Source of the DNA: Lantana camara
Lineage: Eukaryota; Streptophyta; Magnoliopsida; Lamiales; Verbenaceae
Direction of reading: 5' to 3'
Assembly: GCA_037501455.1 (NCBI GenBank)
Contig: CM074865.1
Coordinates: 33,648,501 to 33,712,500, forward strand
DNA: 64,000 bases
Below the pieces are notes generated by a model. That model searched no databases, was not told the DNA's origin, and saw nothing but the letters and a program-made list of their open reading frames with translations. Positions 20,886 to 31,860 of this stretch are shown piece after piece (the first letter of the stretch is position 1; every line of letters starts with the position of its first letter). The position numbers and the translations under genes are program-made.

Positions 20886-23800
20886 TTTAACGCCCCGGCT
20901 TTTCAGTCGTGTAATTTATGTGTTAATTATGTGCGAATTCAATTTATTCTAATTACGTAACTATATATCTTGCTTTTATATTAATTGCAATCCTTGAATA
21001 TGTGAATTAATTGGATTTGAATTTATATGAATCCTTGAATGATATGCGCATGTGTGATTGTTTGTGTGCCGTTTCTAATCGATTTGAATTCCGAATTTCG
21101 TGAAAGTTTGATATGTTGTCTACATATGTGTTATGAATGTGTATATGTGCTCATTTTATGATTTTGGATTCTTTTTCTTGAGTTTTGTATTTAATTTGAG
21201 TTTTGGAACCAAAACGGGGGCTAACGAGCAATTAGCGCACCCTTGGTTCCGGGTGTGATATCTTGAGTTCGGGAACTCGGAATCAAGTTTCGTCGCCTCC
21301 ATTGGACTCGTATCGACGATTTGGATCTGATGGAATAAATCTTATATTTTTCTAAGATTATTTGGACTCCCGAATTTCAATCGAAACGAGCACCTCGCGC
21401 CTAAAATGACAAACTATTGACTTTTCCCAAGCTACGGCCCTAAAATAACTCCCCTAGACCCTAAACCAAGACCTAAGCCTACTTTCATCATCTCTCCCTC
21501 TCCTTAGCAGCCCCCCAACCGAACCCCACCCCTCACAACACCCAAAATATCAGCCAAGAAAAGAAAAGAAGGAGAAAAGAGAAGAAGATGAGGGAATAGT
21601 GCAAACCTTGGAGATTTGAGCTCACCTCCTTGCCATTTCTCATCTTTTCTTGAAGGTAAGATCATATTTGTGTAGCATATCCTCTTGTGATCATTTTATG
21701 CTAGATTTTACATGCTTTTACCAAGTTATGAATTAGGATTAGAGAAGATGATGAATAGTGGAGTTCTTACCCTTTTCTTGATTCACCTTTGATTCCTTGG
21801 AATTCCTTTGAGATGCATGAGTGCTAAGTGATCCTAAAGTATGTACTTAGGTTGGTTTGGACTTAGCTTGCATGGTTGTGGTTGTTTTATAGACTTGCCA
21901 TTGACGAAGCTTGGAGATATGATCTTTGTGATGAATTCTAGATGCTTTCCTTAAAGTTCTTGATATCTAATGTGATCAACCTTGTATACATGAGATTATG
22001 ACCTGAATATGCATGCTTTTGATTGAGTTTCAAGTTGGTAAAATGCTTCTTTTCCTTTCCCTTTCGTGCATGCCCTGTTTGCTTTGTTTTTTGGCTACTG
22101 ACCTAAATCCACGGGGGTGGATTTTTCCAAGTCGATTTGTGTTAGTAGAGTTTCTGACCAGAATCCGTGGGGGTGGATTTTTCCTCTGAAAAAATCCATG
22201 GGGGTGGATTTTGTCCTGCGGGTTTTTTTGTTACTCCGGTTCCGTTTTTCTTGTTTTTCTTCACTTGGTTGATCTTTCTCCACCTCTTTTATGACTCCTA
22301 TGCTATACCAATATGATTTATGAGGTGTTTTGATTAATGTATGAAGCTTATGACTTGAATTGCTATGAAATATGAAAGTTATCAACGAATGAACTTGATA
22401 ACTCCATGTATTGAATGTACTTGAATGAATTACGTGATAATGTGGCTTCATGACATGATTTTTACTTCATATACATTGTTAACATGTATTATAACGTGTT
22501 AAGAGTTTGAATATTCAATGAACGATTGATATTAAATGAAAGATTTGTTATGAACGGACAAGATTTATTCGTGTAATGAATAAATAGCTTTATTTGGTGA
22601 CTAAATGATATTAATTGTATACATAAACATCATATTGGCATATTGCTATTTCTCATGCATGTCTCATATCCTGTTCCTTGCGTTACCGTACGTCATGTAT
22701 GGTTCATTTGGAGTCTTGAGTCTCACGAGTACATTACATTGTCCTCTGTACAGTTTTCTCCAGGGCGGAGATGCCAGGTTCATAGGACACTTTCAAGTCC
22801 TCTTGTTTTCTTCTCGATTTTGGTCGGTAAGGTGTAACAGGTGGGTTTCTCTTCTATTAGCTATAATGACCCGATATATCCTTTATGTGAAAGTTTTAAG
22901 CCAAAGTATTATATATATGTATATATATATCGTGTCTTTTCAAAAAAGTCAATGATTTCCAACGTAAAGCCCTTCTTTTAAGTATCCCCACCTTATGATT
23001 TTTGGCGTCGATGTGATTGTATTGCACGGGCCCAGGGACTTAGTGCAAGTGGCTGTCCGGGGAGGCAAGGGCCGACGGTGATCCCTTGTACTAGTCCCAC
23101 CAAATTTACGGTGATATCGGCCCTCGTTAGGAGGTTTAGCGGGGAATGGGACTTGAGTGCCCTTGGGGGATTCATGTACCCCCTGGGTCAATCTATGGAC
23201 CGGAGGCTGGGTCTTGCTAACCCGTCCACCACCCGGAGGAAAAAGGTGTATATGTTTATAATTATGAATGATATGAACATGTAATGATGTGATTATGATT
23301 ATGAACGAACATGTATGAATGTGTATGATCGCTAATAAAGATTGAATTGATATCCACACACGAGGAGTAGGTTGGAGATATACGCCCATCCGCTAGGGCT
23401 CACGTATTGACCGTATGAAAGATTATGATTATGAATGAAATTGATCGTTGTAATACCGAGCGTTGTTTTTCTTTGTTTTCACCCACTTGGGAAATATCTC
23501 AAAACCTCGCATGGGATTATAGCTTGCATATGTGGTGTTTAAATTCTGCGATATTACGATGATATACCCTCTTTTATACCCACCAGTCTCCTATAGACTG
23601 AACCCAACTTTGTTTTCAGTTTTTCCCTTGTAGGTGTTAGTGTGCTAGGCGGGTTTTCTAGTCGGTCATGTCGCGTGGTCAAGTTTGGTTCAGTTCACGC
23701 ATTTTGTAAATTGAATAAGTTATATATAGCATGTATGGATACTACGGTTATAATATTATGATATATGAGTTAGGTTTGAATTTCGGGACTAGGAATCTCT

Positions 23801-24033
23801 GTTAGTCGAACCCGTCAATTGCTAACTGTATTTATGATTAATTATATGTTTTGCTTCCGCACATGCATTTTATTCTTTTGATTGTTTATTTTGTTTCGAA
23901 GTTAGCTCCCGCCTAACATAGCGAGTGAGTGGTCCCCGTTCTCCATGCCTTGGCATGTGTATGGACTTCCCATTTCATATGCGGGTCGGGTCTCGGTGCG
24001 GGGGATTTGGTGCCTTCCGTTTGGGGCGCTATA
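20886..24033 (+). mobile_element. Element A 3' LTR
   Basis: 3148 bp, uninterrupted, and the best reference for the family. The first bases are TTTAACGCC (TG changed to TT) and the end is GCTATA instead of GCTACA, so both ends carry a point change. Three GGGGGTGG hairpins lie at 22106-22216; the middle one is missing from the 5' LTR. The stem arms are at 23644-23653 and about 23908, where the 3' arm has CCTAAC and loses one pair. Confidence 0.9.
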
Positions 24034-24038
24034 TTGTT

Positions 24039-24417
24039 CCCTTTTGCAGGACTAGTGATGCGTGAGAAAAACTCATAAATGTCAAAGAAACTGACTAACT
24101 CCTTTTATATGAAAGAGTTTAGGTTTCTTTTAATTTTCTTGTTATGCGGAATAATTAAAAACTGATGAGAAAATAATTCTTTATCAGTTCTAGAAATATA
24201 GTGCTATAGATTGTGTATTAAAAGAAACTAAAATAAGAGAGAGAGAGAGAGAATTTTCCCTTTTTCAGGACCCAGTTATGCGTGAGAAAAATTCATAAGT
24301 TTCAAAGAAACTGACTAACTCCTTTTATATGAAAGAGTTTAGGTTTCTTTTAATTTTCTTATTATCCGGAATAATTAGAAACTGATGAGAAAAGAATTCT
24401 TTATCAGTTCTAGAAAT
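24039..24417. repeat. ~216-bp tandem duplication inside N LTR
   Basis: Copy 1 (24039-24254) and copy 2 (from 24255) both run TTCAGGAC or TGCAGGAC, then ATGCGTGAGAAAAA, then GAAACTGACTAACTCC. Copy 1 ends with the same GTGTATTAAAAGAAACTAAA plus GA-repeat as 2518-2563, next to the A insertion. Copy 2 lacks that tail, so it is partial. Confidence 0.8.
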
Positions 24418-24799
24418 CTGGTTTGTTGTTTAACGTTGTTAAGGTATATGTAATTAACAATCACATTATTAATTATGGTCCTTATCTAACTAGGATATTA
24501 TCTCTAATTTATTTATTTTATAAATAAATAAATTGTGAGTTTATACTTTTGCTTAAACAAAAAAAGTATATATTATCCTTTACTTATTTCATAAATAAAT
24601 AAACTAATTAATATCTTATCCTAACAACTTTAGGATATTATATTTTATTTACTTATTACTTAAATAAAAAATCTAAGATATCATCCATTATTTATTTATT
24701 TCATAAATAAATAAATTAGGGTATTATCTATTATTTATTTACCTCATAAATAAATAAACTAATATTCCAATTAATAATCATTGGACTGTTACTTCGGAT

Positions 24800-25003
24800 T
24801 GGGCCTTAGAATTAATTCTAATGGACCTTTATAATTAATTCTCTAATTAATTATATTTGGACTTACAATTAATTCTCTAATTAATTATACTTGGGCTTTA
24901 TAATTAATTCTCCTAATTAATTATATTTAGGCTTTATAATTAATTCTCCTAATCAATTATATTTGGGCTTTACAATTAATTTCTCCAATTAATTAATACG
25001 TGG
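24800..25003. repeat. AT-rich tandem repeats, ~37-40 bp units
   Basis: About five units contain GGGCTTTATAATTAATTCTC followed by YTAATTAATTATATTT. Each unit holds the inverted pair TAATTAATT / AATTAATTA. TTTATTTATTT ... AAATAAATAAA inverted repeats lie just upstream (24500-24765). Confidence 0.8.
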
Positions 25004-25466
25004 TCCATTCAACTAGATGTACCACGTGCCACACCTACACATTACACGTGCGGTCTTGTTTCGATCAATTCATTTGACCTTTCTAACAATACCCTCTTAT
25101 CCTGGCATTTGTGTGTGACCCTCTAGGTTCATTTTCAGTTAGCAGTGAACCTAATTGACTAATACACCTTATCAATTAATTAGATCACAGATCACACGAC
25201 CATAGTCTAGCAACAAGTGTGTGACCCCTACCCGAACAATGAATATATTCGAAAGAACCTTTCTGTCAATGACATCGGTGAGATACGATACTCTGACCAT
25301 CCCATCTCTCGATTAAGACCTAAGGTATGGGAATAACGAGAGCCCTAATTATCTTAATCTTAAAGCTAAGTTTGTATCATATCCATTTGATCTCAATCCA
25401 AGAAACACTTTCCTTGATATCTTGATCCACCACCTTGGCCAAGGGTTTTCACGATGTCATATGAAC

Positions 25467-28326
25467 TGAACGCCCCGCTCCTTCGGCATTCCAGGTACCG
25501 CGTCACGAGAGAATTTAATTCAGTATTTTCATGATTTATGTGACTCGCATGCTTTAAGTGTCAACGTGTAATTTATTTAAGTTGTATGCGCTTTAGATTT
25601 AATTAATTGTTTGGGCTCGAATATCCAATATTTGAAAGTTTAGAGACCTAATTGTAATTAGAGTATTTTTGGCCTTCGTGGTAATCTTGAGCTCGGGAAT
25701 TCGAATTCGAATTCCGACCGCTATATTGAGTTCGTTTCAACTATTTGGATTCGATGAAATTAACTTCGTACTTTTCTAAAGCCGTTTGATAGCCCTACCA
25801 TTTTAAAATCCGATCCGGTTGGACCGGATACCGTTTGACCCTACCCATTTTCTTTCAAACCGGCCCCGTTTATAACCCAAAATGAGTTGAAAATCTGCTC
25901 ATTTCCTCTCCCTCTCACACGGTAGAAGCAAGGAAAAGAAGAGAAGAAGAAGAACCTCACTCGGCACTTTCGAGCTCAAGAACCTCACCCACATCCGTCC
26001 GATCAACGATCCAAGGTATGATCTGTATTCTCTTTATTACGTGCTTCGTTTCTACGTGCTTCTCGTGGGGTGGTTTCGTGATTACGTGCCTATTTAGGGT
26101 AGATTATGAATAGTGTGGGTTTTGGATTTTGTGGTGTTCGGGCTCGTTTCGGAGTCCGATTTGTGCTCTAATGTGATCTACATATGCTATTTAATGTTAT
26201 ATGTGAGTTTTGCTTCGTTTCGTTGTGTCTTGGGTCGTTTTTGGGGAGATTGGAAATCTCCCTGCGTTCTCGCCTCCATGACTGCTCTGCCCAGAGCTCG
26301 GTCGCGGTCGCGACCGAAATGCATTCATTTCGCTTTGCGGGCACAACGTTTTGTGTTTTTGGGCGTCTGGACAAACGTCACGGCTGCGATGTAGGGTCAG
26401 TGGCTCTGTCTGGGGTGCGTCGCGCCCGCGACACCCAACCAGTTTTGCTTTTGTTGTTACGGCGTGGTTGTGACGCCCTTCTGTGTCCGTTTTTCATGTG
26501 TTTCGCTCGTTTCTTTCGGTTTTACTCTTTCTTTCCTGCCCCTAGCATGCTCCCAACATGAATTACGATTGTTTTACGTATTGCATTGCCTTTATTATTG
26601 TGATACGCATATGTATGCCTCGACTACATGCGATTTGTATAACTTAGAACCATACATCATACGAGTTACGATTTATGAATGTTCATGCATTTTTTGTGCG
26701 TCTACGTGGGTCATTGTGAGTCTAAGTCTTGTCTTTTGCCTTCAGTTTGTCCAGGTGCACCCGGGGTGGTGTTTTGTCGGCCTTGTTGATTCCGGGGTGA
26801 ATCAAGCGCTTGTCTTCGTCTTCATTTGGGAACAGGTGAGGTTAGGATAAAGTTATAGCCTAATGCAACGTGCTCGTTTTGAATGCATGCGACTTATAAG
26901 CCTGATGTATATGTAAATATGTGCGGAATACGTATCTTGATGGCTTTGTTATACGTTTGAAAGTATGAACATTCTGTATGAGCCTATGTATGCTTGCTTT
27001 TGGACTTGGTACGTTTGTATGTGTTAAGCATGCTTGTATGTATGTATAGTATGTACGCATGTGATGTGTGTGTAAGAGTATATGTTTGGTACGTATGCAT
27101 GTGGTATGTACGTATATGTGTCTATATATGATATATATGCTTGTGGCACGCACGATATGTCTTGTTATGCACGTTTGTACCGGGCTTAGGACTTGACTTG
27201 CCTTCTACATGATTTTGTCTTGCTTGATGGGGCCTCGGCGTACGTTACATGATAAGGATGTACTAGAACCCCCCCAGGAGGTTTGGTTGGGGGGATGGAG
27301 TCCTGAGGGTTTGAGTACCATTGAGCACTCCCCTCGTCTGTTCACGGATGGTTAGGGTTACGCAACCCTTCCATCACCACGACATGAGGTTTGACAGGCC
27401 TTGACTTGCTTGGTATGTTTCATTTTATTTATTTCGTTGTTTTGTACATTTTGTCTTGAGGAGCTTGGGAGGTTTGAACTCGTGTCCGCCGAGTCTTGTT
27501 TCGTTTGTCTTGAGTTCGTAAAACAGGGGTAGATTCTTTAATTAAGATAAAATTTGGAATATTAATAATCTAATAAAATGTTCTTGATATGCATACCACA
27601 TTCGTTTTGCCACGTTTATTTTGCCTTAGAATGTAAACCTTGTTTGAAACGGTTTGCCTTGTTTTGTTAAATTACCCTATATATATTATTACGGACAAAT
27701 GTTTTGGAGTGCAAAAACTAATCCCGGATTCACGAACATCTACTTTTGACGTTCAAAAACTTGTGTGTGTGTGTGTGTTAACCCCTCGCTTAGTCAGTGT
27801 GACTGGCCCCTCCCTCTTTACGTTTTTAGCTTTGCAAGTTTGCTTTGGAGTTCGAGGTAGGCGGAGTCATTCAGTTTGTGGAGTCCGTTTCGAGTCGGGT
27901 CTTTTGTTAAGTCTGCATTTCGCATCTTGTATTTTTATATTCGAATTACGTATGTTTGATATGATTACACGTTTGTATAAGTATGATTTATTTAATTATG
28001 TTATGAATTTGGGACTGGCTTCTAGGGCTACTATGAACCCATTTGCATGTATGATTTATGCTATGATTTGATTTCGGGATTAGGAATTATGCTAGTTTGA
28101 ACCCGTCAACTGTTTGTAATGTTTTTGAATTTTGTTTGGCATAATCACGCTTCCGCATACTTGTTATTCATACGGTGTTGTGCAGGGTCTACGTTACGCC
28201 TAGCTTTGGTTTGGTTTTTGCTTTGTCGCTCGTTCGCTATGGCTTGGTACGTGTGCGGAGTCCTTGTTTCATTACACGTGCGAGCTATAGTGCGGGGATG
28301 TGGTGCCCACCGCTTGGTGTGCTACA
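25467..28326 (+). mobile_element. Solo LTR D
   Basis: TGAACGCCCCGCTCCTTCGG ... GGTGTGCTACA, 2860 bp, with near-matching 5-bp flanks TGAAC (25462) and TAAAC (28327). The N LTR resumes directly after. It has the same layout as F and H: a repeated-ATTCGA U3 box at 25681-25720, a GA-rich leader, donor AAG/GTATGA at 26015, a candidate mini-exon 26746-26835 (TTCAG before, GTGAGG after), and TAGGCGG / CGCCTA arms at 27858 and 28197. An 18-bp palindrome at 26299-26316 and a second hairpin at 26419-26432 fall in intron 1. Confidence 0.88.
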
Positions 28327-28331
28327 TAAAC

Positions 28332-29062
28332 AACTTACGCAATAAGAGATCTTCTTGGTTCAAGCAAGTGTAGCTCCTTTATTGATTCTTGCATGCCTCC
28401 ATGTGCCACTTTTGTAATCCCAAATAAGTCATAATTCAGGTGTCTTGAGAGACACCATTTTAAACCCATGTCAAAGATCACCTAGCAAGCTCCCACAAGA
28501 CATCAATGGAATGTCAAGTCTAACGATTAATGATTCACGTCATCGACCTGTGAGATGATTCCTAATCTAGAAGTCCCTACATCTTGAAGTAGTTATTTCC
28601 TTTCCCATTTAGGAATCTTCTCAAGAGGGACGCCTCAATGTAATCATTCTCATAACGAGCACCCTCATGTATTGTGTACGCATCAACTTAAGCACTTTAC
28701 ACCCAATGAAACTTGGTGATCCTTTTTAAGGACACAATCCCACAAGCAAGCCTCAATTGAGCCTAATTGACACTCCCACTGTTCGTTGGCCTCATCGACT
28801 TGGAGCAATTGCTAATCCAGCTTGAGTTAGGGCTTGTTTCATATGTCATTCACCTAATAACAAAGTCCCTAACAGCCTGATGGATTAGGCGAGTTCTAAT
28901 ACATGTGCATAATAGGAAACACATAAAACACGTAATTGCACATAAAGAAGTGTTTTCCCCTGATTATAATCATTTATCTATTACTAAAAGATTGCCCGTG
29001 ATACAAGGAGAGTCCCAAAGCGGATTATAATGAATCAGCTTTCTAGGGTAGTATTCCCAACA
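28332..29062 (-). mobile_element. Element N, left LTR, segment 3 of 3
   Basis: CAACTTACGCAATAAGAGATC ... GTATTCCCAACA. On the minus strand this is the LTR start TGTTGGGAATAC. It aligns with 30842-31563 (AATAAGAGATC, GTCCTTTATTGATTCT, TCCTAATCT). No coding sequence. Confidence 0.8.
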
Positions 29063-29672
29063 TGCCACTCACTCCCGGTAGCATAGGCTACCAACGCATG
29101 CAAACGGTGTGCATCCATGTGCTCGTCGCACGCAGCAGCTAGATGGGAGGGGCGAAAACTAGGGCGAGGTCGGGCGGCAGGCGGCGGGCAAAGCCTACGC
29201 GGGCGCAGATGTGACTGTGTGCTCCTGTACGGATGCGGGACGCCGGGCAGCATGGCTGGTCGACAGGCCTAAAACAGCCTGAGTGAGAGCGGGCAGGACA
29301 CGTGCACCCTAGTGCGGGCTGGGTACTGGCCGAGATGGCCGCCCGAGGCTGTAGCTTTCGACGCCATAGCATGCCGCGAGCCTCGCATTTTCGTTCGTAA
29401 CGTGATTTTGTATTTCGTAATTAAGTTCAAAAGCTCAATATTCAATCCATGAAACTAAAACGCGATTCAATTAATTTGCTTTAAAACAGTTTTGAAACAA
29501 AATTTTCAAAAAATGTTTTTCAGAAATTTTTCGAAAAATTACAGATTCGTTTTTCTTTCATTTCTAAAAAATTCTAGAATACTCAATTGCATCCAAATCT
29601 AAGAATTTCTACCAAATTCGTAATACGAAGATGAATCAAGAATAGGCCATGCAAGGTGGCTTTGATACCACT
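29063..29672 (-). mobile_element. Interior of element N (610 bp, non-coding)
   Basis: This lies between two N LTRs. The right end holds a minus-strand primer site (GGCTTTGATACCACT at 29658-29672 in plus sense; AGTGGTATCAAAGCC in element sense) directly against the LTR. The left end, in element sense, reads GGGAGTGAGTGGCA before the LTR and may act as PPT. The left half is GC-rich (29063-29400), the right half AT-rich. No gag or pol is present, so N is a minimal non-autonomous element of unknown superfamily. Confidence 0.7.
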
Positions 29673-31563
29673 TGTTGGGAAAAGCACGAAACAAAGGCGT
29701 AGCGGAATTTAAATTTTTTCCCAAAAGCAAGATCTAAACTTGCAATTCCTATTCCCGATTCATAAGGTATCAAGAACTTACTTAGATTGAAGCTTTCTTG
29801 ACACATTTGAGCTGCCCACAAACATTCTTCAAGCAGCAAATCCCACAAGCTCCTTTTGAATCTTTCGATACTCTAATTTGGCAGCCCTCTAGAGAATAAT
29901 CCACACCAACCTCAATCACGATCTAAACAGGGAGGATGCTAGTGTTATGTTTAGTGTTTAGGCTCTAAAGGTTTTGTGGGATATTATTTAGAGAAGGAGA
30001 ATTTTGTCTAACACCCTTCATGGGGTTCGAACCCTATGCGTATATAGGCAAGGGGTTTAAATCCCTTATCCCTTTAGGTTAAGGATTTCTTAACCTTCAA
30101 GACAAGGGTTTTCTTGCTTGGAAAGAAAACCTTCCTACTTTGACCAAAAGTCCACTCTTGACCAACTTGTCTAGCAAGAAATAATATCTAACTCCTTTAG
30201 ATATTTTTATTTATTCATAATAAATAAATTGATGCTAATAATTAATTAATTCATAATTAATTATTTATTAGATTTACATCTCCAAATTAGGACTTAATAA
30301 TAATTCATAATTAAATTAAAGTCTATTAAATAATTAATCAAATTAATTATTTAATTATCACACAAGTATGTCACGTGTCACGCCTAGACACGTGCGCCAC
30401 ACATGTGCCATATAGGTGTGGCCCCTTTCCAACTTTAGTTGGTTCGATCAACTCGTTTAATCGATTCAAGCCTTAACCCTTGTGGCCGGGTATTTATGTG
30501 TAACTCTAGGTTCTTTATTCAATTGTGACCCCGATTAATTAATTCCTAATTAATTAATCAGTCCACAGATCACACTACCATAGTCTAGCAACAAGTATGC
30601 GACCCCTAGCTGAATAAGAATATATCAATTTGAAAGAACCTTTAAGTCATTGACATATGTGAAATAAGGTCCTCCTACAACCTATCTCTCAATCAAGATC
30701 TAGGTCAAGGGAATAATTAGAACCCTAATAATCTTTATCTTAAAGTTAAGTTCATTTCATATCTATTTGATCTCAATCCAAGAAACCCATTTCTTGATCT
30801 CGATCCACTGCCTTGGCCAAGATCTCCTGGATGGCATATGAATGACTTACACAATAAGAGATCAACTTGCTTACATGTGTAGGTCCTTTATTGATTCTCA
30901 TATACTTCCATGTGCCACATGTGCAGCCCTAGCATAAGTCTTGAATCAGCTGTCCCGGGCGTCATCCTTTAAGGCTTATACCCAAGACTGCAGAGTTAGC
31001 TCACGAAGCATCGATGGAATCTCAAGTCTAAGGACTACTAAATCATATCAATGACTCATGAGATATTTCCTAATCTGGAAGTTTCTATTTCCAGAAATAG
31101 AAACTTCCTTTCCCATTTAGGAATCTTCCCACACGGGACACCTCAGTGTACTCATTTAGAATAAACGAGCACCCCCATGTATCAGCCATACACTTTGCAC
31201 CCCACGAAACAAGGGAGTCTTTCTTAAGGGTGTGATCACACGAGCAAGTTTCGACCGAGTCATATCGACACTCCCACTGTCTATTGGACTCATCAACTTG
31301 GAGTGATTTCTAATCATGACTTATGTGATTTATGGCTCGTTTCATGAACCACTTCACCAAATTGATAGAGTCTTATAAGTCATTTAGATTAGGGAAGTTC
31401 TTATACATGCGTAGTTAAAGTAAACACAATCAAACAAGAGCATATAAAGAAATGTTGCCTTATGTAAATCAGTTCGTTTATTATTTAAAGATTGTTTGTG
31501 ATTTACAAAAGGAAAAGTACAAAGCGGATTATAACATCAACTTTAAAGGCACTATTCCTAACA
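29673..31563 (-). mobile_element. Element N, right (5') LTR
   Basis: TGTTGGGAAAAGC ... ATTCCTAACA, 1891 bp. In element orientation it starts TGTTAGGAATAGTGCC and ends TTCCCAACA next to the PBS. A minus-strand TATA-like TATATA lies near 30035. The conserved CACAGATCACAC block lies at 30563. No coding sequence. Confidence 0.82.
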
Positions 31564-31735
31564 CGCACTTGTGTTTTGTTGATATGTACTCCGTATTAGG
31601 GTCTAGACCACCTAGCTTAGGTAAAAAAAATTTGTCTCGTGTTCGCTATGGCTTGGAGCATGTGCGGACTTTCCATTTCGTTACACGTGTCGGGCTATAG
31701 TGCGGGGGATGTGGTACCCCCCGTTTGGGGTGATA
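31564..31735 (+). mobile_element. Orphan tail of a gypsy LTR
   Basis: GGGTCTAGACCACCTAGC, then GTGCGGGGGATGTGG and GGGGTGATATA match the last ~170 bp of F/H-type LTRs. The upstream part is missing, cut at the border of N, so an older LTR here was probably invaded by N or lost by deletion. Confidence 0.75.
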
Positions 31736-31747
31736 TAATAATAACAA

Positions 31748-31849
31748 CTTTTTTTTTTTTACACACGCACATCCAAGCGAGATTCGAACCCACGACCTTG
31801 CCTTAGAGAATGAACCCATTAACCACTTGGACCAACCCCTGTTGGCTAC
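31748..31849 (-). mobile_element. tRNA-derived SINE with 11-bp target duplication
   Basis: Read on the minus strand: GGGGTTGGTCCAAGTGGTTA (box A region), about 30 bp, then GTGGGTTCGAATCTCGC (box B GGTTCGAATC), a GTGTGT stretch and an A tail of about 12. This is the anatomy of a short tRNA-derived SINE transcribed by RNA polymerase III. It is flanked by AATAATAACAA at 31737-31747 and 31850-31860, an exact 11-bp duplication as left by LINE-type target-primed insertion. No protein is encoded. The family is not identified. Confidence 0.9.
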
Positions 31850-31860
31850 AATAATAACAA

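Larger units (their letters stand above)
2564..24033 (+). mobile_element. Element A: long-LTR non-coding retrotransposon
   Basis: A runs from TGTAACGCCCCGGC at 2564 to GGGGCGCTATA at 24033. Its 5' LTR is split into 2564-3804 and 13404-15279 plus a final base at 17523, because B and C inserted into it. The 3' LTR is 20886-24033. Removing the insertions gives a 5' LTR of about 3.12 kb against 3.15 kb for the 3' LTR. The interior (17524-20885) has a PBS and PPT but no gag-pol, only a protease-start fossil. The target duplication is imperfect (ATTTT before; ATTGT overlapping the end). Young enough for LTRs to align easily, older than B and C. Confidence 0.88.
24034..25466 (-). mobile_element. Element N, left LTR, segment 2 of 3
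   Basis: This continues N after A and aligns with 30000-30840 of the right LTR. Shared blocks include CACAGATCACACGACCATAG and TAGCAACAAGTGTGTGACC near 25190-25230, and GATCTCAATCCAAGAAAC. It contains a local tandem duplication (24039) and AT-rich tandem repeats (24800). It stops at CATATGAAC where D inserted. No coding sequence. Confidence 0.75.

Noticed and set aside
2559..24038. A clean TSD for element A
   Set aside because: ATTTT before and ATTGT/TTGTT after only match approximately because the 3' end is mutated (GCTATA). I treat it as probable, not proven.
29035..29372. GC-rich minus-strand open frames at the left end of the N interior
   Set aside because: Two overlapping frames of 72 and 77 codons with Arg/Pro/Ala-rich products and no motif; they cross the LTR border.
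29673..31563. Assigning N and C to Ty1/copia
   Set aside because: TGTTGGGAA ends and a Met-tRNA PBS are compatible with copia, but no coding sequence supports it. I leave the superfamily open.
31748..31849. A genuine tRNA gene
   Set aside because: Box A and box B are present, but no cloverleaf can be made over about 75 bp, and it has an A tail and TSD. It is a tRNA-derived SINE.
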